The notes beneath the pieces are model-generated. The model searched no databases and was not told the DNA's origin. It saw nothing but the letters and a program-made list of their open reading frames with translations. This document shows, piece after piece, positions 53,201 through 64,000 of a stretch of 64,000 nt of DNA. Each line of letters begins with the position of its first letter. The first letter of the stretch is position 1. Both the position numbers and the translations under genes were made by a program. This DNA comes from Siphonodentalium dalli (lineage: Eukaryota; Mollusca; Scaphopoda; Gadilida; Siphonodentaliidae), in contig CP136067.1 in assembly GCA_032622095.1 (NCBI GenBank), forward strand, positions 128,419,990 to 128,483,989. The letters run 5' to 3'.

Positions 53201-55173
53201 AAAAGAAGAAGAAGAATAACAACAACATGTCAACAACAACAACTTGTTAAGTTGTTTTGAAGTTGAAGTGAACTGTGTTCAAAGTGAAAATCAGTCAGTC
53301 GGAAAGAAACTCAATGACGAATCTGTGACTGAAAAAAATATGAAAATGAAGGTCACTGGAATGGAATGTGGACTGGTCTGTGCAGACTGCTCACCACGGC
53401 GATTTGACTTGTTCTGTTATTGTTCAATTTTAAGTCTGTTTTCACCTGGACTGGTTTAGTGGTTAGACTTAGAGTTTCAACTGCAAGCATCAAATCGTTC
53501 AATCTACTAACTACTTCTCTAAATAGTAAATTTAATTGTTAATATCTAACACTGTCATGTCAAACCTCAACTTGGGTCAAGGAAATCAGAAAATGGACAT
53601 TTTAGAGCTGACTGATTTACTATACACAGTATAGTTCAGTCATGAACCGTTGAACGTAGCGCGTAGCTGGAACTTGTGGACGCAGTAATCGGTGAAAGCG
53701 TTCATGTGGCTTACTAATCTAATAATATTAGGATTGTATTAGTCAATTTAGTGATTACAGATTACTAAATTTAGTTATCAACGACTTCATCAGCATCACA
53801 CACTCACTGTGAATGTGACTCAGGTCAAAATACAATTCTAGCCATCTACATTCAACAGACTCGACACACAGATGTAACAAACATGTGAAGCCCAGTGAAT
53901 TGGTGACTAACAAAGTGAGTCATTTATCTTCTTGTCGAGTGAAGGAAAAGAAGAACATCTCCCAATCCCACTTGGTCTCGGCACACTGCATACTCTCATG
54001 CAGTGACTGGTGAGAGGATATGCTTCCGGGCCAACTTTCCATCTGTGTGTATGAATTATGTTTCCTGTGATGGACACATCAAGTTAAATTTAATAATTAT
54101 AGTGCACGGTGATTAGTTTTAGCATTCTCACATATTAAATAATTCATGATTTTAACACTGTGTTCTCGATTTAAACCTTAAGCATAAAGTGGGAGCTTGA
54201 TCAGCATGGCTAGCATATATATATTAACTAGTGGCTATTTGTGGAAAAATTATTAAATATAGCCCTGCGTACTTGCTATTGTCGAATTGACACATTGGGA
54301 TTGGAATAATATGTATGCTAAACATAATAATTCCAGGCCAACTTAGTTGAACTGTCACGACCTTCTAGTTATACATGTACATGACTAATGTAGTAATGAG
54401 GCAACCATATAAATGTTTAATCTAGTAGCATTTTCTCAGACCATGCCATGAACATCTATGTATCTATGCCTGTCAAGAATAATGCCATTCCTCCCGGGCA
54501 ATTATTAAAATGTTCATATACTATCAGATGCCTATTAACCAATAGTGTCAGCATGTGTCGCATGATTAGTAATTTTAGATAAAATTCTCAACGATCATTA
54601 AGTTTTTTGGCAAAGAGACATATATAGAATTAAATTGAAATAGAATTAAATTTCCATCAATATTGTTAATTTCAGTCTAGGTCTCCGCTATCACTATTGT
54701 TGACCATCACAATGATTAGACATCTGAGAGTACGATATAAGCTCACAAAAGTCACGAACAAGCATGCAATCTCGAGCTGGGACCACCCTTAATACTTGTT
54801 TCTCATCATCTACTTCACAGAAGGGGTCACCCCTAAGTAGTAACCGTATAGGAAACACATCGAACATACCACTATGACATCAGTTTGTTTGATCTAAATT
54901 ATTTAGCCCCAAAACAATAGTCATTTGGCAAATTATCTCATTCCTTTTCGAAGTGCCTGTCATCTACTGAAGTTGGATCCTACCAGGGCCATAAATTATG
55001 TCTCATTGAGTCATTGTGTCCCATCCATGTAAATCGCTGAAAGTCAAGCATACATAAACGTTACCTCTATAAATAAATCAGATGTGGCTATGTGAAATAT
55101 GCATTAAATCCCCGTTTTCATAAAAATGTATTCAGTATTATATGTAAATTTATCCAATAAAGATATTTTCCCC
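53201..55173. other. ~2 kb without a recognised gene or repeat
   Basis: It begins with CAACAAC runs. A + ORF at 53244-53459 has no known features. The sequence is unlike the repeats elsewhere in the window, so it may be unique DNA. Nothing else supported. Confidence 0.4.
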
Positions 55174-55624
55174 TTGAAGGTCCTCAATCCGAATCAATAG
55201 TCCCCATATCATCAGATTCCAACAACAAGAATTTTTTTTGAAATGCCGCTTCAGTTGACAGAATTAATTGCTCGGAAATAATGCTAACTGCAGTCAATTA
55301 TGGCATAAAATTGACAAAAACCTGTAATTTATCAACTTTTTGCTCAACGAATATTGCTGGTTTGTCAAATATCTGACACACACAAAAAAAAAAACTCAGT
55401 TGATTTTAGAGTTATCCATCTCCATCTGCAATTTGGTCAGAGAAAGTATTCTTGTCTGCTGTTTGCTGGGCCACGTAAAATTAAAATGATAGATTTTAAA
55501 AATCGGTATCTGATCACTCTGAGCTTTGATGTTGTGGGTTCCTCGACTTGAATCAAATATTTTTCACTTCTGAAGTCAAGGAAATAGTAATCTGCGAGGG
55601 TTAATTCGGATTGAGTACCTTTAA
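55174..55624 (-). mobile_element. Family A element, 451 bp
   Basis: TTGA-AGGTCCTCAATCCGAATC and CGGATTGAGTACCT-TTAA; the left flank has one change from TTAA. CCAACAACAAG and TGAAATGCCGCTTCAG near the left mirror the (GTT)n end of the copy at 49782. Confidence 0.8.
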
Positions 55625-56172
55625 AATTGCAAAAATAAAATAAAATAATTTTGCCTTGAAAATTGGTTGCTTGGCCAGATTCAACCTTCACCTGCCGATT
55701 GCATTTTGAAGAAATATAGTAACATGTGCTATATGGCTAATATCTCTTGACTGGCGCCATGGATATTGGTCTGGAAATTAGAGAAATGTTAGAGGCAATA
55801 TCTCACTCTGACCCATGTCTAACTGTGGCCCACATTCCCACATTCCTCTATATCTGGGGCTGCAACATATTCTCGTGCAAATAGGTTTATTTGTACCTAA
55901 ATATTCACATATGTTCATATTTTTTTTATTTATTTAAATTTGTTTAAATAAAAATTTAGAAAAACTAACGGCATTATTCACTCTGCCAGGGCATCCCGAG
56001 TCACCACACCAAATTTCGCTGAAATCTGAGCACCAATATTAACAAAGACATGTTGGTCTCAACTTTACTCCAGTCTTATATTATTATATATGTATATATA
56101 AACAGTCCCATGAAACATGTATACATTTATTGATGGACGTGTCATGGGCTCTTCATACAGGATCAGGTTCAT
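55625..56172. other. No gene; Helitron-like remnant near 55990
   Basis: CTCTGCCAGGGCATCCCGAG and TCACCACACCAAATTTCG match 19600-19625. CCCATGAAACATGTATACAT near 56107 recurs at 56800. Nothing else was seen. Confidence 0.4.
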
Positions 56173-56722
56173 TATTCCGAAGGTTCCATATTCCGAAGGG
56201 TCGCTATCCCAAAGGTTCTTATTAAGAAGGTTCGCTATTCTGAAGGTATGCTATTCTGGGCGTATTTAACCAGAAAAGATGGACAACTCTAATACCAAGT
56301 AGTTATTATTACCACGATTTTACAGTTATCCATCTTTATCTGGAAGACCGCCCGTTTTGATCTCGTCCTGGCACGATTAGGCCCAGACCAATAAAAATAG
56401 CAAACTGCAAAGATCGATATCTAATTACTCTGAGCTTTGATGGGTGGGTTCGACACTAATCAAATATTTTTTTTCCCACCGAAGCCAAAGAAAGAGTAAT
56501 TTAGCAGCGTCTTATCGGAGTGAGTGCCTTTAAGTTATTTCCTTCATAAAAAGAGTCTTATGATAAAGAACCCTCTCAATACTTTAGAATATAGATAATA
56601 GAATGAAACTTCAAAATAACAAGTTATAAAAACCTTCTGAATATTGAGGAATATAGAGAACCTTGTGAATAGCGAAACTTCGGTATAATGAACCTTGGGA
56701 ATAGCGAACCTTTGGACATAGA
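56173..56722. repeat. ATTCCGAAGGTTCGCT foldback split by a family A copy
   Basis: Left arm 56173-56262: repeated ATTCCGAAGGTT(C)GCT words about 18 bp apart. Right arm about 56560-56722: the inverted words AGCGAACCTT(T/G)GG and AATAGCGAA. Between them lies a family A copy whose right end is GAGTGCCT-TTAA at 56534 and whose left end is lost. Confidence 0.65.
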
Positions 56723-56970
56723 GTGACATGTCCCCGTCCTACGGCCCATACGCACTGGCGTGATCGTATATCCCAAGTTGGCCAGAAATACAGGCACTCC
56801 TATGAAACATACATTTATCATTTTATAGATGGACGTACGTGTTTTTTTGGGTTGTCCATACGTACTGACGTAATCATATTAGACCTAAATCACATGTGAA
56901 TTCTTCGTAAGTTGTGAATTAGTTACTTTAATTTTCATCGCGATGCTTCATTCCCAATTCCGCGTTTTTT
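56723..56970. other. No gene recognised
   Basis: Short stretch with ATGGACGTACGTG and flank similarity to 56110-56150. Nothing else was seen. Confidence 0.4.
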
Positions 56971-57039
56971 AAGGAAGACCAGCTGGGCGCAGCCCAGCCG
57001 CGCATATGTTGCGCAGCAACATATGCGCTGGTCGTCCTT
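56971..57039. repeat. Inverted repeat with two inner hairpins (three-way junction)
   Basis: The outer stem AAGGAAGACCAGC (56971-56983) pairs with GCTGGTCGTCCTT (57027-57039) with one mismatch. Between them are hairpin 1, CTGGGC-GCA-GCCCAG (56983-56997), and hairpin 2, GCGCATATGTTGC-GCA-GCAACATATGCGC (57000-57028). Both loops are GCA. Confidence 0.88.
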
Positions 57040-57066
57040 ATACTAAGTTCGCTTTCGAACATGGGC

Positions 57067-57122
57067 GCCGCCATCTTGAATTAGGTGCGCCGCCATCTTG
57101 GATTTGAGGGGCCGCCATCTTG
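57067..57122 (-). promoter_or_regulatory. Three GCCGCCATCTTG motifs at exact 22-bp spacing
   Basis: GCCGCCATCTTG occurs at 57067-57078, 57089-57100 and 57111-57122, always in the same orientation. Its complement, CAAGATGGCGGC, is the classic YY1-type site common near start sites of broadly expressed animal genes. Flanks after the first two copies also match (AATT/GATT). No adjoining gene could be identified. Confidence 0.5.
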
Positions 57123-58473
57123 AAACGTCATTGCAATTAAATTAAAACTACAAAATGTTACTTTTCATATAGCCAACATAACAGTATTCATTGCGTTCAG
57201 GCATTACATGGTTTATTCTTTGAATAATAATCATGACTTAAATCATAAATATTGTCGACCGGACTCGGGTTGCTATGCCATTCGGGAAATGTCGGAAATT
57301 TACGTAAAACTGCAAATTTTCCTTAGCCACCTCGCGAAAACAACATAATTCATATCGTAAATATCTTGAATGTTTATCATATAACTAAATAAACTTTTCT
57401 TTAGTTTAGTAAATTAGTAGAAACATTTTCACGTAAACTGTAAGGTTACGTCATATGTTGTATCCAAAGCGACGTCATATTGGCACGCGCATTTTCCCGC
57501 GAAAGGTTTTGACGTTTTGACAGCGACGCGACATAGCACACAAAGCAGGCATAATGTTGGCATGGTTCGCATTAGGTTTGGTTGGGTTGACGTTGTTTCA
57601 TAGTGCATGGCTCCGAGTCCGCGCTGGTATAAATGTAGCTCCATGCAATTGTAATCAAACTGATCAAATCCCAACCTATAAAATCACTATAGAATTTGTA
57701 CAGGTACAAACAAAACATGTTCTTGGAAATTGAATGTTCTTCCTTACTTATATTCTAATGATTTGGGTTGTGATTTGAAACAAACAAACAACCTAAATTA
57801 TGAGGGGGTAAACCCAAGTTCTCACTCATAATAACCCCAATTTCCAACCAAGGCCAAGGGTTGTGGAGGCGAGTACAACTAATATTTCATCCAAGTTGAG
57901 AATTGGCATATGTGCCAGTCAAAAAAATGGCCCCGGGGAGCCACGATCGAAAGGCTGGAAGATACATGTATGAGTACAATATGATAATTATGAGGTACAG
58001 ACCCAATCGCCCTTATACCACAAGCAACCAACTTCGTGTGCGTAATTGGTCATAAGAAATATTTATAGTTAATTAAATCTTGACGTTCATATAAGTCAAC
58101 ACATATTAGTCTGAGTAGTGCAGGTCGTGACTGCACGGTCGTCCTTTTTTACATGGATTTCAATGCCATAATTTCTTGTTTGAAATCTCAACACTGTTGC
58201 TAACCGGATGTCACGTGATAATTTCTCCAAAATCCATACCCGCGATCTAAAAAATCACTGCTGGATATAGACAAAAATATATGACGTCGAATTATGAAAA
58301 CTTGTACTTTTCGCAATGGTTATTTGCTATTCCATTCTGAACACCTCAGTGGACCACGGTCAAAGGACCACGGATTTGACACAACATTAGTCAAAATATT
58401 CTAAGTAAATTGTCATGAAAAATATCTGCAATCAACCATCGTTCATATAGCACTGCCATGCTAGCATCGTGAA
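57123..58473. other. No gene recognised
   Basis: A minus ORF at 57429-57674 (81 codons, Cys- and Met-containing) has no recognised domain. No repeats of note. Confidence 0.4.
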
Positions 58474-59161
58474 AATATAGAGTAGCGCCGATATGTATAT
58501 AATATAGAGTAGCGCCGATATGTATATAACATAGAGTAGCGCCGATATGTATATAATATAGAGTAGCGCCGATATGTATATAATATAGAGTAGCGCCGAT
58601 ATGTATATAATATAGAGTAGCGCCGATATGTATATAATATAGAGTAGCGCCGATATATAATATAGAGTAGCGCCGATATGTATATAATATAGAGTAGCGC
58701 CGATATGTATATAATATAGAGTAGCGCCGATATGTATATAATATAGAGTAGCGCCGATATGTATATAATATAGAGTAGCGCCGATATATATATAATATAG
58801 AGTAGCGCCGATATGTATATAATATAGAGTAGCGCCGATATGTATATAATATAGAGTAGCGCCGATATGTATATAATATATAGTAGTGCCGATATGTATA
58901 TAATATAGAGTAGCGCCGATATATATATATAATATAGAGTAGCGCCGATATGTATATAATATAGAGTAGCTCCGATATGTATATAATATATAGTAGCGCC
59001 GATATGTATATAATATAGAGTAGCGCCGATATGTATATAATATAGAGTAGCGTCGATATGTATATAATATATAGTAGCGCCGATATGTATATAATATAGA
59101 ATAGCGGCCGATATGTATATAATATATAGAGTAGCGCCGATATGTATATAATATAGAGTAA
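58474..59161. repeat. 27-bp minisatellite, ~25 units
   Basis: Unit GTATATAATATAGAGTAGCG+CCGATAT, with a few 22-31-bp length variants. The 27-bp period keeps frame, so the minus strand reads open for 262 codons of nine-residue repeats (IYIS/RRYS types). Frame switches at length variants argue against selection for a protein. Confidence 0.93.
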
Positions 59162-59413
59162 TGCTTCGAAAATGATCACAGAAGCGTTTTACTCAGAACG
59201 CTCTTTATTACAGTTTTATGAGACGGAAGCGTGGACGATCATTGGGAATATTTTTTAATTTAGCTGAACAAAAAGAAGAAAGAAATAAAACGTGTTAAAA
59301 CTTCATCTTTTGAAAGTCGTTATCTGGCCATCACAGCCTCCTACTATTGGCTACTAATGGGCTCGTGTGTCCGATCTAATTATCTGCTGGTACAAAACGT
59401 ACAAGTAATGGTT

Positions 59414-59830
59414 TTAGAGATGCATAATCCGATTAAACGTCCCTCAATTACTATTTATTTGGATTCTGGGGTAAAAAAATATTTCATTCGAGTCGAGAAA
59501 CCCACCCATCAAAGCTCATATAGTTATTAGATATCGATTTTTGAAATATATAATTTTCGCCATCGAGACTTATTTGTGGCCCAGTTAAAATTCGACGAGC
59601 CGATGGTGTTGGACCAAATTGCGGATGAAGATGGACAACCCTAAAATCAAGAGGCTTTGTGTTGATAATATAGGCCAAATTTAGTCGAACAACATGTTCA
59701 TAAATAAAAAGTTTCGGGCAATTTTATAGTTGACTTTGATTAAAATTATTTTTGGGTAATTTACCCAAAAAAATGGTTGTTGTTGTTTTGTTGTTGTTGT
59801 TGTTGTTGGAACCGGATTGAGTACCTTTAG
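59414..59830 (+). mobile_element. Family A element flanked by TTAG
   Basis: TTAG-AGATGCATAATCCGATTAAA and CCGGATTGAGTACCT-TTAG. The TTAG on both sides (59414-59417, 59827-59830) is a matched variant of the TTAA target. A (TTG)n run lies near 59775-59810. Confidence 0.8.
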
Positions 59831-60030
59831 TGTGTCAGATTGGCCAGAGCATCGTTGTAGTCGTTAGATATTATTTTTCCCTTTAGCTGCTCTGCGATAT
59901 GGCTACTTGTTTCCAAAAGGAGAAGTTTGGAAGAACGCTGACTGTTGCCAAAGAAACGGAATGACGATGGCGAGGGTGACATCTCTAGAAGAGGCGGCCA
60001 ATCTATGGAGCTACCTCGACGATGTAGCAT
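59831..60030 (-). CDS. Unassigned minus-strand frame between two elements
   Basis: A 67-codon frame starts at ATG 60030 in the context CTACCATG and runs into the family A end, where a stop falls. It is Ser- and Leu-rich with a plausible helical tail (HIAEQLKGK). G+C is higher than the flanks and it matches none of the repeats in the window. It could be a remnant or exon of a gene cut by transposons; I do not recognise the family. No splice sites are convincing. Confidence 0.25.
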
Positions 60031-60042
60031 GGTAGGATACCT

Positions 60043-60524
60043 TTATCACTTTCAGTGGCAGGGGCCGATCTCATCGGCCCTAATTTACTGTCTGTAAAAT
60101 CGGCCCTAAATAAAAAAAAATTAAATTAACAAAAATTGTTTTGTTTTTTGGTTAAATTTTTTTTGGGTATGCTTAAGCATGCTATAGCGAATTTAAAAAC
60201 AAACTGGATAAAACCTTAGGGGCGGGTTATAACTCAAAACTATCACCAAGTATTCATAGTAATAATTTTGATGCCCATGAAAAACGTAACATTCCCTGGC
60301 ACTAAACCTACAAAATAAGTATGTTAAAGAATATATAAGAAAACAATATTAAAATTGAAAAAATTGTAAAAAATAATAACAAATCATGAAAAATTGTTAG
60401 GCCAATGCATTCTCTTATATATGCGAGGCGACCTATGGTCGACTCGCATATTTAAGAGAATGCATTGGCACAGGGTATATGGGTTGATACAAAAATCGGA
60501 CTTGGCACTGAAAGGGTTAAAGGT
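60043..60524. mobile_element. Family B/C-related element with CTTTCAGTG ends
   Basis: Left CACTTTCAGTGGCAGGGGCCGA and right TCGGACTTGGCACTGAAAGGGTTAA are inverted copies. Inside is a GCATTCTCTTATATATGCGAG hairpin (60408-60472). GGGCCGAT-GA-GATCGGCCC forms a small stem at the left. It shares its hairpin with families B and C but has its own ends. Confidence 0.6.
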
Positions 60525-61479
60525 GGACTGTACTCAAATGTTGTTGTTGGTTTCTGTATTTTCTGCTTCGTAGAATAAGGTCACCAGATTTCCATTATAG
60601 AGTACGAAGTAACCGGCGATACTAAGACTATTTATCCCACGGGTTCGAGTGAAAGACAACAACTGGAATGCGCTAAATAGCCGCTAGTTTAGAAAAACAT
60701 AATTATTTACAGGAAGCCGATACTATAGATGTAGTAGTAACAAATACAAACATGTGGGTGACAATTTTTTTAGGCTCAATAACCGCATGTAGATGTAGGC
60801 CAAAAGGGTATTCCCAAAACAAAACAAAAAAACGGACAGGGAGGGATGGTATTCAAAATTAGCGACCGGCTTCGCCGATCAATTTATTAGAAAGAAAGTT
60901 AATACAACCGCTTCAAGCATCCCTTCCGGCAAAAAAAATAGTTCCCACGATTCTGCTCTGCGAATTATTCCAATTCGCAAACTAAATAGCATTACTGCCA
61001 AAATACCTGTACTTTATAATTATGTTTTAATTTCGTATAAGTACTTCGCAACATCAGTGTATAGCTTACTTATCTGAAATGTCATGCGTTATGGTGTAGT
61101 GATCTATGCCAGTGAAAGATATCGCTACCAAACACGTTTGTGTTTTGTTTGTACATAATTTTGGTTTAAATTCACGCATCTGGTTAACCCTTTGGTATAA
61201 AATACGTCGCTCTTATACGACTATGTTGCTACAGATAGCAGATAACCCGGAATACAAAAATAGAATGCTCGTCATCGAGATATATCTGTATAGTTTTCAG
61301 GCAAATGTGTCAAATATTTAAATGTTATATTATATGCATAATATAGTCCCAGATACTATTTAATTTAGTGTATAGTCAGCGAATGGCTTGAGTTTATGCC
61401 CCATATCAACATAATTTTGTTTTACACGATGTTCGCCGCGCGTTGCACAATCCACTATCCGTCATTTAATTGATAACGT
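60525..61479. other. No gene recognised
   Basis: AT-rich DNA. A + ORF at 61106-61321 has no recognised features. Nothing else was seen. Confidence 0.4.
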
Positions 61480-62368
61480 CTACTTAAAGGTTCTCAGACG
61501 GTAGCAGCGATGGTAGCAGCGACGACGGCGACGATGATGGTGGTGATGACGATTATTACTGCATGATGGTGATGATGATGGCGATGATAATGACGATAAT
61601 GCCGATGACGGTGACGTAAACATGCACGTTCTGATGGCGCGTTCTGGCGACGATGTTATAAGCCTTCTAATGATGACGGTGGTGGTGACAACGAAGACGA
61701 TGATGATGATGACGATTAGCATAATACATATGACGATTATAGTGTTGATGAAGTTGACGATGATCGTGATAATGATGATGATGATGATGATGATGATGAC
61801 GATTAGCATAATACATATGACGATTATAGTGTTGATGAAGTTGACGATGATCGTGATAATGATGATGATGATGATGATGATGACGATTAGCATAATACAT
61901 ATGACGATTATAGTGTTGATGAACTTGACGATGATCGTGATAATGATGATGATGATGATGATGATGATGACGATTAGCATAATACATATGACGATTATAG
62001 TGTTGATGAAGTTAACGATGATCGTGATAATGATGATGATGATGATGATGATGACGATTAGCATAATACATATGACGATTATAGTGTTGATGAAGTTGAC
62101 GATGATCGTGATAATGATGATGATGATGATGATGATGATGACGATTAGCATAATACATATGACGATTATAGTGTTGATGAAGTTGACGATGATCGTGATA
62201 ATGATGATGATGATGATGATGATGATGACGATTAGCATAATACATATGACGATTATAGTGTTGATGAAGTTGACGATGATCGTGATAATGATGATGATGA
62301 TGATGATGACGATTAGCATAATACATATGACGATTATAGTGTTGATGAAGTTGACGATAATCGTGATA

Positions 62369-62405
<37 letters not shown>

Positions 62406-62464
62406 CGATTAGCATAATACATATGACGATTATAGTGTTGATGAAGTTGACGATGATCGTGATA

Positions 62465-62504
<40 letters not shown>

Positions 62505-62563
62505 CGATTAGCATAATACATATGACGATTATAGTGTTGATGAAGTTGACGATGATCGTGATA

Positions 62564-62594
<31 letters not shown>

Positions 62595-62653
62595 CGATTA
62601 GCATAATACATATGACGATTATAGTGTTGATGAAGTTGACGATGATCGTGATA

Positions 62654-62690
<37 letters not shown>

Positions 62691-63091
62691 CGATTAGCAT
62701 AATACATATGACGATTATAGTGTTGATGAAGTTGACGATGATCGTGATAATGATGATGATGATGATGATGATGACGATTAGCATAATACATATGACGATT
62801 ATAGTGTTGATGAACTTGACGATGATCGTGATAATGATGATGATGATGATGATGATGATGACGATTAGCATAATACATATGACGATTATAGTGTTGATGA
62901 AGTTAACGATGATCGTGATAATGATGATGATGATGATGATGATGACGATTAGCATAATACATATGACGATTATAGTGTTGATGAAGTTGACGATGATCGT
63001 GATAATGATGATGATGATGATGATGATGATGACGATTAGCATAATACATATGACGATTATAGTGTTGATGAAGTTGACGATGATCGTGATA

Positions 63092-63125
<34 letters not shown>

Positions 63126-63184
63126 CGATTAGCATAATACATATGACGATTATAGTGTTGATGAAGTTGACGATGATCGTGATA

Positions 63185-63224
<40 letters not shown>

Positions 63225-63793
63225 CGATTAGCATAATACATATGACGATTATAGTGTTGATGAACTTGACGATGATCGTGATAATGATGATGATGATGAT
63301 GATGATGATGACGATTAGCATAATACATATGACGATTATAGTGTTGATGAACTTGACGATGATCGTGATAATGATGATGATGATGATGATGATGACGATT
63401 AGCATAATACATATGACGATTATAGTGTTGATGAAGTTGACGATGATCGTGATAATGATGATGATGATGATGATGATGACGATTAGCATAATACATATGA
63501 CGATTATAGTGTTGATGAAGTTAACGATGATCGTGATAATGATGATGATGATGATGATGATGATGACGATTAGCATAATACATATGACGATTATAGTGTT
63601 GATGAACTTGACGATGATCGTGATAATGATGATGATGATGATGATGATGACGATTAGCATAATACATATGACGATTATAGTGTTGATGAAGTTGACGATG
63701 ATCGTGATAATGATGATGATGATGATGATGATGACGATTAGCATAATACATATGACGATTATAGTGTTGATGAAGTTGACGATGATCGTGATA

Positions 63794-63830
<37 letters not shown>

Positions 63831-64000
63831 CGATTAGCATAATACATATGACGATTATAGTGTTGATGAAGTTGACGATGATCGTGATAATGATGATGAT
63901 GATGATGATGATGACGATTAGCATAATACATATGACGATTATAGTGTTGATGAACTTGACGATGATCGTGATAATGATGATGATGATGATGATGATGACG
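61480..64000. repeat. Compound minisatellite: ~60-bp core plus (GAT)n, ~26 units, runs off the end
   Basis: After a (GAT/GAC/GGC)-rich lead-in (61500-61720), units of 81-105 bp repeat. Each has (GAT)5-13 followed by GACGATTAGCATAATACATA, TGACGATTATAGTGTTGATG and AA(G/C)TT(G/A)ACGATGATCGTGATAA. All unit lengths are multiples of three, so minus frames stay open: one of 814 codons (Ile/Val-rich) and another His/Tyr/Arg-rich. Both being open at once shows this is a property of the repeat, so no protein is called. Core variants GAACTTGAC and GAAGTTAAC recur at intervals. Confidence 0.93.

Noticed and set aside
58391..59179. 262-codon minus-strand ORF
   Set aside because: Nine-residue repeats from a 27-bp minisatellite, with frame switches at length variants.
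61480..63924. 814-codon minus-strand ORF
   Set aside because: It is a translation of a (GAT)n-containing minisatellite. A second frame is open over the same DNA, so openness reflects repeat composition, not coding.

Overview
The window looks like intron-rich, repeat-saturated nuclear DNA from an animal. There is no operon structure and no long conserved ORF. Splice-site-bounded exons are small, and most of the sequence is satellites, minisatellites, Helitron-like elements and short foldback transposons. A secreted C-type lectin with a C-terminal cysteine-rich domain, together with the style of the repeats, fits a marine lophotrochozoan such as a mollusc. That taxonomic call is inference; no marker gene fixes it.

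The one convincing gene is on the minus strand. Five exons (45533-45575, 29955-30108, 26047-26288, 24840-24923, 22514-22746) join in a consistent phase (1, 2, 1, 1) into a predicted 251-residue protein. It has a signal peptide, a C-type lectin-like domain split over two exons, a Ser-rich linker and a PAN/Apple-like Cys domain ending in a stop. The first intron is about 15.4 kb and carries a 4.8-kb satellite-bearing element, a tandem array of Helitron-like elements and a purine-rich tract. Four weaker coding candidates are listed at low confidence.

The rest is mostly mobile or tandem DNA. Four families of short non-autonomous elements sit at TTAA sites. Family A has ends AGGTACTCAATCCGA. Family B has ends CCCTTTACCCAACA and an internal hairpin. 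Family C has ends CCCTTTCATGACTGG and the same kind of hairpin core. Family D has ends CCCTTTCTATACTAAA and carries a 68/77-bp tandem array whose monomer contains the element's own terminal sequence. No transposase was found. Other elements are Helitron-like units (5' TC, 3' hairpin plus CTAG, A/T flanks), a hAT-like insertion with an empty site in two paralogous repeats, a TA-flanked long foldback nested in a family C element, and many palindromes.

Layout: 1-2840, a ~350-bp tandem repeat split by an insertion. 2841-9394, sparse DNA with small elements. 9395-12916, satellite array 1. 12917-16270, hairpins and a 114-bp spacerless palindrome. 16271-19110, nested elements, a 25-bp minisatellite and a nested palindrome. 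19380-22273, a run of TTAA elements. 22514-30108, lectin exons with repeats in the introns. 30150-34665, dispersed repeat, Helitron-like array and purine tract. 40117-44875, satellite array 2 with a ~1.2-kb higher-order repeat. 45533-45666, signal-peptide exon and putative promoter. 46130-51312, several minisatellites and foldbacks. 52740-57125, CpG-containing stretches with GCCGCCAT motifs. 58474-64000, a 27-bp minisatellite, then a compound (GAT)n minisatellite running off the end.
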